DNA of 6,106 bases from JBBIJH01 sp037446075 (GTDB taxonomy: Bacteria > Bacteroidota > Ignavibacteria > UBA10030 > JAHEZR01): the NCBI GenBank assembly GCA_037446075.1, contig JBBIJH010000166.1:1-6106 (forward strand). Direction: 5' to 3'. The position numbers were made by a program, and so were the translations under genes. Under the pieces are notes generated by a model that worked only from the letters and a program-made list of their open reading frames with translations, was not told the origin of the DNA and searched no databases. Below are positions 1-5,953 of this stretch, one piece after another (the first letter of the stretch is position 1; each line of letters begins with the position of its first letter).

Positions 1-2288
1 GATGCGTTTCCCTTGGCAACCTGGAAAGTGTAGTCGATCGTCGCCCCCCAACGGTTTGAAAATCGCTTGTCGAGCGAAATGATCACCCCGCGGACGAAAC
101 CGAAATCTGAGTTCTCGTATCGATTGTACCACGCGGCTCCGCCAAAGAGAAAAATTTCATCTGCACGGGTCCCGGTAAGATTCCGGATATTTCTGAAATA
201 TCCTGTAACTTCGATTGCAAGATCCTGAGCAAGTTGTTGTTGTATTCCCATCTCGCCACTGACGGTTTGCTCGGGCTTGAGGTTTGCATTTCCGATCAGG
301 CCAACATTCCCTGTCCCCGCGCTGAGCTTGAACTCTGGATTTAAGTACAGGTATTCGAAGAGAGGGATCTGAAAGAAGTGTCCGTAGGAGAAGTGAATCA
401 CCCCTCTGTCAGTGATAGGAAATGCAATGCCTGCCCTCGGACTTATCTGCCAAGTGTTGTTGGCTGGCACATACCAATACGCGAGCCGATCTGAATCGGA
501 TTTCGGTTGGTCTCCTTGATCACCAAGAATTCCGTTGCCGTTGGTGTCGAAAAATCTATTCTCGGGTTTAAGCGGTTGATACACGTTAGGGTCAGAGGGG
601 TCGGATAGAACATGCCAATCCGGGTCAAAGTGGTCGAAGCGTATACCGAGATTCAGAATAATCTCACTAAATTCCATCTTGTCCTGCAGATAAAATGAAA
701 GCTCTTTCGGATGATTCCGGAAGACGGAGTATGACGGTTCGGACTTGTCAGGAATTCTCGTTCTGATATACGGCTGTCCATCCAGAATCGGATCGCGTAC
801 CCTATCCTCATCCGAGAGATCGAGGGAATACCCCTCAGCATATAGGGTGTGATATCGAAATTCAAACCCTGCTTTCACCTGGTGAAGCTTCGTCAGTTGA
901 CTCGTCATGTCCAGCTTCCCGCTGTATGTCCCCGTGTTCCGGAAGAATCGGTCCATACTTGTTCCACCGGCGAGGTAACTGTACGGACCTGGCCGGGTCA
1001 GAAGCTTGGGGTGCACATAACGAGGATCGAATGGGTCCTCGTACACATAGTGCCGGTAGTCTTTAAAAAAGTAAGAAAAGGCCGCCTGGTAAAATGTTGT
1101 AGGATTCAGAATATGGTTGATCGACAGGATGCTCGTGGTCCCTTTTCGAAATCGATTCAGGTCTCCATCCGGATTGTACTTGAAAGCCATATCACCGGAA
1201 ACTTCCCGATATTTTACACGCTCGTACATGTGGTTGTAAGAGACCTTGAGGTTTGGAAAGATCTGAGACGTGAGCTTTCCTTGGAGAAAAATCTTCCTGT
1301 TCCAGTTCAGTGGGACAAGCGCGTTATCTCCGAGCCCTTGCCCAGGATTAATGCTGACGATCCATTTCCTCGGGTCGGGATCTCGATTGTCCAGTATGTT
1401 CTGCGGGTTAAACTTCCTTCTCCCGTAAAGCCAGCCACTGAAGTAAATCGAGCGAAAGTTTGCGTAGAATGATAGTTTCCGCGTTAGCAAGGGACCAGAG
1501 AACGAACCTTCGAAGTTCCGAATACTGGTCGGGTGAAGCTGCTCGAGCCCATTGAAAATATCTGAATCGGTGGTCGCATGCCCACCGATGTAGCTCGTAA
1601 GAGACCCGGTGAAATTGTGGCTGCCCTCTTTCGTCGCTATATTCACGATGCCCGACATCGCTTGGCCGTATTCAGCATTGAAAGCGCCGCTAATCAGCTG
1701 CAGCTCCTGAATTGATTTCCTATCCACGTCGATCACCGTGCTGCGGTCATAAGCATCTGTCACAGGAACCCCGTCGACCCAGTAGGCGACTTCGCCCCGT
1801 CTTCCTCCGCGCACGTGACCTGCCACAACTCCAGCTTGGAATTGAAGAACTTCATTGAACTCAGTCACTGGCAAAGCCTGAATCTCAAGGTTGCTGATGA
1901 CAGCTGTTGATGCAGTGAGATCCTTCTGGACAAGAGGCCTTTCTGCGACGATGATCACCGGCTCAGCTTCAATAGCGCTCTCGGCGAGCTGAAAGTTCAC
2001 TTCACTGGTCAGATCAATCGAGACGCGGATGTTCCGGACTTCCTGTGGTACATACCCTACGGCCGAGGCGCGAACAGTGTAAAGCCCGGGTGGAATGTTC
2101 AAGATTGCATACTTTCCATCGAGATCAACCGAAGCTCCTAGGGTCGTCCCAACGACCACGACATTTGCGCCAATCAGGGGCTCTTTCGTGGCCGCATCAG
2201 TGACCCTGCCGGCGATTTTTCCGGTGTTCCCTGCGAGAATGGAAGTTGTAAGCGAGCTTAGCAGAATGGCAGCGGCGGAGGGTCTCAT
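1..2288 (-). CDS. TonB-dependent outer-membrane receptor with carboxypeptidase-regulatory-like domain (3' partial)
   Basis: Outer-membrane beta-barrel that takes up a ligand using TonB/ExbBD energy; the substrate is unknown. I translated one uninterrupted frame of 762 codons that runs off the left edge, so the last barrel strands are missing (such proteins usually have about 900-1,100 residues). Residues 1-19 form a short signal peptide (MRPSAAAILLSSLTTSILA, then GN). Residues 23-103 are a CarboxypepD_reg-like domain (GKIAGRVTDAATKEPLIGANV, DLDGKY, IPPGLYTV, GYV). A TonB-box-like segment EPVIIVAERP lies at 109-118. The plug covers about 120-222 and includes YWVDGVPV and FNAEYGQAMSGIVNIATKEGS. 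Barrel sequence follows, including a late LKPEQTVSGEMGIQQQL motif. ATG 2288 is chosen because the signal peptide begins there; the frame stays open upstream without another ATG or GTG, and its Shine-Dalgarno is weak. A separate promoter lies upstream. No SusD partner is visible. Family is certain; ligand is not. Confidence 0.95.
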   Translation of the reverse strand, partial: MRPSAAAILLSSLTTSILAGNTGKIAGRVTDAATKEPLIGANVVVVGTTLGASVDLDGKYAILNIPPGLYTVRASAVGYVPQEVRNIRVSIDLTSEVNFQLAESAIEAEPVIIVAERPLVQKDLTASTAVISNLEIQALPVTEFNEVLQFQAGVVAGHVRGGRRGEVAYWVDGVPVTDAYDRSTVIDVDRKSIQELQLISGAFNAEYGQAMSGIVNIATKEGSHNFTGSLTSYIGGHATTDSDIFNGLEQLHPTSIRNFEGSFSGPLLTRKLSFYANFRSIYFSGWLYGRRKFNPQNILDNRDPDPRKWIVSINPGQGLGDNALVPLNWNRKIFLQGKLTSQIFPNLKVSYNHMYERVKYREVSGDMAFKYNPDGDLNRFRKGTTSILSINHILNPTTFYQAAFSYFFKDYRHYVYEDPFDPRYVHPKLLTRPGPYSYLAGGTSMDRFFRNTGTYSGKLDMTSQLTKLHQVKAGFEFRYHTLYAEGYSLDLSDEDRVRDPILDGQPYIRTRIPDKSEPSYSVFRNHPKELSFYLQDKMEFSEIILNLGIRFDHFDPDWHVLSDPSDPNVYQPLKPENRFFDTNGNGILGDQGDQPKSDSDRLAYWYVPANNTWQISPRAGIAFPITDRGVIHFSYGHFFQIPLFEYLYLNPEFKLSAGTGNVGLIGNANLKPEQTVSGEMGIQQQLAQDLAIEVTGYFRNIRNLTGTRADEIFLFGGAAWYNRYENSDFGFVRGVIISLDKRFSNRWGATIDYTFQVAKGNA

Positions 2289-2337
2289 CTCACACAAACC
2301 GATCTGATTTTTCAGTGCTGCGGATGAACGTAAATCG

Positions 2338-2358
2338 GACCGATGCTGAGCATCAGTC
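2338..2358 (-). other. Leader RNA hairpin upstream of the receptor gene
   Basis: On the minus strand the arms GACTGATGC and GCATCGGTC pair over 9 bp around a TCA loop. One pair is a G-U wobble that forms only in minus-strand RNA (the plus strand would have a C-A mismatch), which fits a role in the receptor transcript. No U-tract follows, so it is not an ordinary intrinsic terminator. It begins on the base after the stop codon of the small ORF at 2359-2448, about 50 nt before the receptor start. Confidence 0.4.
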
Positions 2359-2448
2359 TCAGTTGGGCGGTGCTTTCCGTGGAGATTTTCTTGAACTTGA
2401 AAACGCTTCGAGCAAAGAACGGAGGGGGTGGGGCCTGGGGTTCTCCAT
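2359..2448 (-). CDS. Possible 29-residue leader ORF
   Basis: An ATG at 2448 opens a 29-codon frame (MENPRPHPLRSLLEAFSSSR, then KSPRKAPPN, stop TGA at 2361-2359). An AAAGGAG Shine-Dalgarno-like sequence sits at 2460-2466, 11 nt from the ATG, which is somewhat long. Both lie just downstream of the predicted promoter, so the ORF would be the first in the receptor mRNA. It is in a different frame from the receptor and ends 70 nt before it. The peptide is rich in Pro, Arg and Ser and matches no family I recognise. It could be a regulatory leader peptide or a chance ORF in an untranslated leader. Confidence 0.25.
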   Translation of the reverse strand: MENPRPHPLRSLLEAFSSSRKSPRKAPPN

Positions 2449-2459
2449 GCGATACTTCT

Positions 2460-2466
2460 CTCCTTT
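2460..2466 (-). promoter_or_regulatory. Shine-Dalgarno-like AAAGGAG in the receptor leader
   Basis: AAAGGAG on the minus strand, 11 nt before ATG 2448. It is a better ribosome-binding match than anything in front of the receptor's own ATG at 2288, where only GTGAG is seen. It is the main support for translation of the small leader ORF. Confidence 0.35.
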
Positions 2467-2485
2467 GCTCTGAGAATCTGTTGCG

Positions 2486-2514
2486 AATATAACAGAATGT
2501 CCGAGCGAAGTCAA
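2486..2514 (-). promoter_or_regulatory. Sigma70-type promoter for the TonB-dependent receptor
   Basis: The minus strand reads TTGACT (2514-2509), a 17-nt spacer, then TATATT (2491-2486). Each box differs from the TTGACA/TATAAT consensus at one position and the spacing is ideal. An A-run (AGAAAAATC) just upstream could act as an UP element. The start of transcription would fall near 2479, giving a leader of about 190 nt. The site lies 65 bp past the GH13 stop codon, so the receptor can be transcribed separately from the hydrolase gene. Confidence 0.7.
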
Positions 2515-2578
2515 GATTTTTCTATGGATCGCTGGCGGCGGTCTGTCCCTGTCCAGGTTCAGAGTTAGGTTGTTGAGT

Positions 2579-4396
2579 CTAATTTCTGATTAGTACGCCC
2601 CAACCGGGCGAGAGCTTAATCTCCAGGCTTCCATCTTTCGCCTGAATCTTCTCAGAGTTAAGAACGTCGAACCACTCATCTAAACTGGGACCAACCTGGA
2701 CCGAAACGCTACGTGGCCGATCAGAGAGATTGAAGCCCACGACGGCTCTTTTGTTCTGACGCTTTCGCTCAAAGACATAGATCATTTGACCATCGTCCGC
2801 TACCCGCGTTAGGAATTCCCCGAGCGTCAACGCGTCGCTTTCTCTCCGCTCGTGGATGAGTTTCCGATAGAAGCGGTACAAATCTTCGTCGAACACGTTC
2901 TCGTCTGCAGGCCGCTTGCACTCGAGGACCGGGCAGCTCAGCTCATCTTCGTACGATAAATCCTCCCAGAGCATAGGCTTCCTATCATCAGGATCGTCTG
3001 CACCCCACATGCCGGCTTCGTCTCCGTAATAGATCATTGGAGCGCCGATGTACGTGAGCTGGAACAAGAGAATCAGCTTCTGACGCTTGATCTCCTCGGT
3101 GTTCGGTTTTCTCACGGAGTAGTTCGGATTCCAGCGAGGACTATTTTCCGCGTCGTACCGTCGGTCCGGGTTGATAATCATTGAAGGCAGACGATCAGTA
3201 TCGTGGCTGTCAATTAGGTTTTGAAGAGCATAGCTCGCTTCAGATGGATATGAGGCCCGGACATGTGCGAGTACGGAGTCAAATTGGCTCGGTGGGATTC
3301 GTTCTTTCCTGTTGATAAAGAATTTCACAACCGCTCGCGCGAACTCATAGTTCATCACCGCATCGAACTCATCTCCCTGGAGCCATGGCGTAGCATCGTC
3401 CCAGATTTCTCCAACGATATAGGACTCGGGATTGATACTCTTCACTAGACGCCGCCAATCCTTCCAGAAAACGTGTGGGATTTCATTGGGTACATCAAGA
3501 CGCCATCCGTCCACGCCCGCCGAGGGGTCGCCATCTGGCGCCATCCAGCGTCTCGTTATCGCAAAGATGTGGTCACGAGGTCCCTGGACAAGGCCGAGTT
3601 TGGGATCCTTTCGGAAAGCAGGAAGCGACTTCACACCCCACCATGCATCGTAATCGAACTCACTCGTGTCCTTTGTCGCGGGGTCATCCCATTGTTTAAT
3701 TACAAACCAGTCCCTGTAGCTCGACTCCTGCTGTTTCAGGACGACATCCTTGAACGCCCAAAACTCGGTTCCCACGTGGTTGAAGACCCCATCGATGATT
3801 ACCTTCATCCCCAGCTTGTGGGCTTCCGCCAGAAAAGTCAGGAAGAGCTTGTCGGCCGATGTCCACTTCCAAGTAGCGGAGTCAACGGGATTCTCCTCGG
3901 CCATGATTCGCAGATCACCATCTGGGTCGCGGCCAAAGTTATGGTCGACGTGGATGAAGTTCCCGGTGTTGTACTTGTGCAGAGAACTGGCCTCGAAGAT
4001 GGGGTTGAAGTAAATGGCGTTTATCCCAAGCTCGTTCAGATATGGAAGCTTAGAGATGATTCCCTGGAAATCCCCACCGTAGCGTCGATCGAAAACAACA
4101 TCGTAGAACTTGACCGAGTACTTCCTCTCCCACGGCTGAAGTTTATACCAGTCGCTCGTCCACGGCGAGATGAACCACTCGCGGTTGTGAACGCCGGCAT
4201 CCGCGGGCTTCGGGTCGTTTCGCGGATCACCGTTCCTGAATCTCTCAGGAAAGATTTGGTACCACACGGCTTTCTTTGACCACGCAGGCACCTCTAGCGC
4301 CGTAGGCTTTTGCGCGAAAGATGAGGCGACGAGTGCAAAGAGGGTACCCATCAGAGATAGGATGGCACGACTCGTAGTTCGGCGAACTATCTTCAC
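2579..4396 (-). CDS. Secreted GH13 alpha-amylase-family glycoside hydrolase (neopullulanase/cyclomaltodextrinase-like)
   Basis: Retaining hydrolase of alpha-1,4 (possibly also alpha-1,6) glucans such as starch, maltodextrin or pullulan, 605 residues and complete. Residues 1-28 are a signal peptide (basic MKIVRRTTSR, a hydrophobic stretch, cleavage near SSFA/QK), so it acts in the periplasm or outside. The catalytic barrel starts at about 40 (AVWYQIFPERFRNGD). The GH13 conserved regions are all present: GINAIYFNP (124-132), DGVFNH (202-207), WWGVKSLPAF (252-261) at region V, GWRLD with Arg299 and nucleophile Asp301, GEIWDD with acid/base Glu330, and SHD with His398 and Asp399. IYYGDEAGMWG (455-465) follows, then a C-terminal beta domain from about 530. 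There is no N-terminal CBM34-sized domain, unlike classical neopullulanases. GTG 4396 is the start: an in-frame TGA lies two codons upstream, and AAGG is 7 nt away. Exact specificity cannot be read from sequence. Confidence 0.95.
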   Translation of the reverse strand: MKIVRRTTSRAILSLMGTLFALVASSFAQKPTALEVPAWSKKAVWYQIFPERFRNGDPRNDPKPADAGVHNREWFISPWTSDWYKLQPWERKYSVKFYDVVFDRRYGGDFQGIISKLPYLNELGINAIYFNPIFEASSLHKYNTGNFIHVDHNFGRDPDGDLRIMAEENPVDSATWKWTSADKLFLTFLAEAHKLGMKVIIDGVFNHVGTEFWAFKDVVLKQQESSYRDWFVIKQWDDPATKDTSEFDYDAWWGVKSLPAFRKDPKLGLVQGPRDHIFAITRRWMAPDGDPSAGVDGWRLDVPNEIPHVFWKDWRRLVKSINPESYIVGEIWDDATPWLQGDEFDAVMNYEFARAVVKFFINRKERIPPSQFDSVLAHVRASYPSEASYALQNLIDSHDTDRLPSMIINPDRRYDAENSPRWNPNYSVRKPNTEEIKRQKLILLFQLTYIGAPMIYYGDEAGMWGADDPDDRKPMLWEDLSYEDELSCPVLECKRPADENVFDEDLYRFYRKLIHERRESDALTLGEFLTRVADDGQMIYVFERKRQNKRAVVGFNLSDRPRSVSVQVGPSLDEWFDVLNSEKIQAKDGSLEIKLSPGWGVLIRN

Positions 4397-4403
4397 TGCT
4401 CAG

Positions 4404-4407
4404 CCTT
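4404..4407 (-). promoter_or_regulatory. Ribosome-binding site supporting the GTG start of the GH13 gene
   Basis: AAGG on the minus strand with 7 nt to GTG 4396. The match is short but well placed. An in-frame TGA at 4402-4400 rules out any earlier start, and the next ATG (codon 16) would remove most of the signal peptide. Confidence 0.5.
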
Positions 4408-4593
4408 GGGGTCTAGGTGTTTGTGGTTGGGGAAAGGGTATGCCGGGATTCAAATGAGTTGAAAACATTAGGAATTTCTTGCGTAGTTGAAATTTGGGGA
4501 GCCCGAGGCACAGTACACCAACTCACGGAGCAGGCCAAGTGGATGTCCTCTCCAACCATCTATGGAGGGGGATTTTGCAGCGTGCCGAAACCA

Positions 4594-4635
4594 GCAAGGA
4601 AGAAATGCTCAAGCGCTTGGTTCCCGACTTCTTGC
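4594..4635. repeat. Imperfect inverted repeat enclosing a 10-bp palindrome
   Basis: Arms GCAAGGAAG (4594-4602) and CTTCTTGC (4628-4635) pair over 8 bp with one bulged G. The 25-nt interior contains the perfect palindrome CAAGCGCTTG (4610-4619). An alternative pairing, AACCA (4589-4593) with TGGTT (4618-4622), is possible. It directly abuts CCCCGGGG and the next hairpin. Function unknown. Confidence 0.35.
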
Positions 4636-4643
4636 CCCCGGGG

Positions 4644-4681
4644 TAGGTGAGGACAATGCGAGGCTGCGCCCTCGTCACCTA
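4644..4681. repeat. 12-bp stem-loop with one-sided bulge, downstream of the methyltransferase gene
   Basis: TAGGTGA (4644-4650) pairs with TCACCTA (4675-4681). After an 8-nt bulge on one side (4651-4658), CGAGG (4659-4663) pairs with CCTCG (4670-4674), which is contiguous with the outer arm, around the loop CTGCGC. It begins 34 nt past the methyltransferase stop codon. It could end that transcript or protect its 3' end, but no U-run follows on the minus strand; there the sequence continues into CCCCGGGG. Confidence 0.45.
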
Positions 4682-4715
4682 GGTTCAGCAGAGAAAAAAC
4701 CTCCCTTTTTGTGGA

Positions 4716-5795
4716 CTAGGCCATCTTCTGGAAGGTCAACAGCTCCCTGCAATCTGATTTGAGCTGCCTGTGAACCTCCGCCGAAAGGACGCCTTTCAGC
4801 CCGGTGGAAGATCGCTTGGGTAGATATGCCTTCCCGACGATCTTGAAGTTCTGCTCCATGAAGAGTTTTGTAAGCTCGAAAGGAAAATCGAGGTACCCTT
4901 TGCTCGTAAATGCTGGTTCAACAACCACCGAAGCCTTTCCACTGGTCTTTAGAACTCGATGAGTTTCCCTGACCAGCCCTTTGAACTTCAACAGAAAATC
5001 AGCCAGCGCAACGGATGGCTCTTGCTCGGTACCATCGGGGGCCTTTGCGGAATAGAACTCAGCTGGAGGATCAAGGAACACGTAGTCGACACTTTCTGAC
5101 TGCTCCGGTATCCCCATCTTGATCGTATCGTGTCGTGTGATGCGCGGGTCGATCGGTTCGATGTCGTACAACTTGTACTTTCGGTTGCTAAAGTAGGGCA
5201 GTACGTCGATGACATCCCCGAGTGTTCCGCTCCCGGCAAATGGGTCTACTACCACTGCGCCGGGTTCCGTGTAGTAGAAGAGCGCATTCGCGATGATCTG
5301 ACCAGGCAGGCGACCCTTGAAGTTGCTTTTCCCGAAGCGAAGATCGGGTTGATCAAAGTTCCAGATGTTGCGCTCTCTCAAGTCGAATCCATACTTTGTT
5401 CGCTCCATCTCCCTTGCTGTAACCTCGTCGTCGTGGATCCTCTTGCGAAGCTCTGAAATTGTCCAATGATACTTGAGAGCGAGCTTCTCATATTCCCTGC
5501 GCTTCGAGCTTTCAGGCACTTTCGTCGCGAGATCAAAGTAAAAAATTTCAGGCAGGGGCAACCTGTTCACCTCCGGGTAGTAGGTATAGAACTGCTGGCA
5601 TTGCTTCAGCATGCTATATGGGAATTTAATCCCTGGCTGCGAACTGATCTCTTTCAGCACTTCTTCCTCGAACATCCCTTGCTTTCGTGCGATAGGCATC
5701 ACTTTTTCGACGAGGAACTTGCCCAGCTCCCAGTAATTGTCCGTTGCGAATGTGTTAAGCTTCTTGATTAGTTCGTTTAAGGGGGAGGGTTTCAT
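4716..5795 (-). CDS. Amino-methyltransferase (N6-adenine/N4-cytosine DNA type) with DUF1016-N-like helical N-terminus
   Basis: Probable S-adenosylmethionine-dependent DNA methyltransferase, 359 residues. Residues 1-135 are helical and resemble the DUF1016/YhcG N-terminal domain in layout: NYWELGKFLVEKV (20-32), LKQCQQFYTYYPE (63-75), then REYEKLALKYHWTISELRKRI (100-120). The methyltransferase part follows. KGRLPGQIIANALFYY (160-175) looks like motif X. VVVDPFAGSGT (181-191) is motif I, the cofactor loop. YDIEP (210-214) is motif II, HDTIKMGIP (222-230) motif III and DYVFLDPPAEF (237-247) motif IV. VLKTSGKASVVV (281-292) lies in the C-terminal half. Order X-I-IV differs from the common IV-X-I arrangement. 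Motif IV reads DPPA where DPPY/W/F is usual. ATG 5795 is chosen over ATG 5813 and TTG 5816 because AGGAG lies 5 nt before it. No restriction gene adjoins it. An RNA substrate or loss of activity cannot be excluded. Confidence 0.82.
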   Translation of the reverse strand: MKPSPLNELIKKLNTFATDNYWELGKFLVEKVMPIARKQGMFEEEVLKEISSQPGIKFPYSMLKQCQQFYTYYPEVNRLPLPEIFYFDLATKVPESSKRREYEKLALKYHWTISELRKRIHDDEVTAREMERTKYGFDLRERNIWNFDQPDLRFGKSNFKGRLPGQIIANALFYYTEPGAVVVDPFAGSGTLGDVIDVLPYFSNRKYKLYDIEPIDPRITRHDTIKMGIPEQSESVDYVFLDPPAEFYSAKAPDGTEQEPSVALADFLLKFKGLVRETHRVLKTSGKASVVVEPAFTSKGYLDFPFELTKLFMEQNFKIVGKAYLPKRSSTGLKGVLSAEVHRQLKSDCRELLTFQKMA

Positions 5796-5800
5796 GATGA

Positions 5801-5805
5801 CTCCT
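5801..5805 (-). promoter_or_regulatory. Ribosome-binding site that fixes the methyltransferase start
   Basis: AGGAG on the minus strand, 5 nt before ATG 5795. Starting at ATG 5813 or TTG 5816 would place this site inside the coding sequence and add a 6- or 7-residue hydrophobic tail with no homology value. The shorter start is therefore preferred. Confidence 0.65.
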
Positions 5806-5833
5806 ATTACCATCAAGCTGGTTGAATAAGTAC

Positions 5834-5868
5834 CTCAGCCGCGACTCCGAAGCCAGTCCTCGGCTGAG
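5834..5868 (-). other. Strong hairpin in the methyltransferase leader
   Basis: CTCAGCCG and CGGCTGAG pair perfectly over 8 bp. Inside them, GACT and AGTC pair over 4 more, and on the minus strand the tip can close as C(TTCG)G, a very stable tetraloop type, if two G bases bulge. The stem ends about 28 nt before the AGGAG ribosome-binding site and lies 86 nt past the stop codon of the upstream reading frame. With no T-tract after it, it is more likely a leader or intercistronic RNA structure, or an operator, than a classical terminator. Confidence 0.5.
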
Positions 5869-5953
5869 CGTGCTGAGAACTTCGAGACTTTGAATTGACA
5901 AAGCGAAGGGGGAATACAAATTACCTCCGATGATTCTCACCGTAGGAAGAAAT

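Larger units (their letters stand above)
4397..4715. other. 319-bp intergenic region without a convincing gene, rich in inverted repeats
   Basis: The gap between the methyltransferase stop and the GH13 start. ORFs of 48 to 91 codons occur on both strands, but none has a recognisable domain or good start signals, and one plus-strand frame runs into the methyltransferase gene. Inverted repeats cluster in the methyltransferase-proximal part: CTCCA/TGGAG (4550-4554 with 4563-4567), GCAA(g)GAAG/CTTCTTGC (4594-4602 with 4628-4635), the palindromes CAAGCGCTTG (4610-4619) and CCCCGGGG (4636-4643), and the 12-bp hairpin at 4644-4681. I found no good promoter for the GH13 gene; TTGGCC-17-TACTGT is the best match and it is weak. 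Confidence 0.5.

Noticed and set aside
83..865. Short minus-strand ORFs inside the receptor region, suggesting a frameshifted gene
   Set aside because: They are in other frames. The receptor frame from 2288 reads through to the window edge without a stop, so the gene is not broken within this window.
849..1472. 207-codon plus-strand ORF opposite the receptor gene
   Set aside because: It is antisense to the continuous receptor frame, has no recognisable domain, and is explained as a shadow of that gene.
3473..4279. 268-codon plus-strand ORF opposite the GH13 gene
   Set aside because: It lies wholly antisense to a well-conserved GH13 frame containing all catalytic motifs, and its translation shows no domain.
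4510..4540. TTGGCC-17-TACTGT as the GH13 promoter
   Set aside because: Only 4 of 6 and 3 of 6 positions match consensus, which is expected by chance in a gap of this size.
4690..4711. AAAAAACCTCCCTTTTT as a bidirectional intrinsic terminator
   Set aside because: The stem would be only five A-T pairs with no G-C core, too weak for a classical terminator, although a T-run is present on both strands.
4417..4762. Plus-strand ORFs of 77 and 91 codons in the gap, and a 48-codon minus-strand ORF
   Set aside because: None has a recognisable domain or convincing start signals. They overlap each other, and one runs into the methyltransferase gene; the stretch is better described by its inverted repeats.
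5897..5928. Plus-strand TTGACA followed by TACAAA as a promoter
   Set aside because: The spacing is only 14 nt, the 17-nt position has no -10 match, and there is no plus-strand gene for it to serve.
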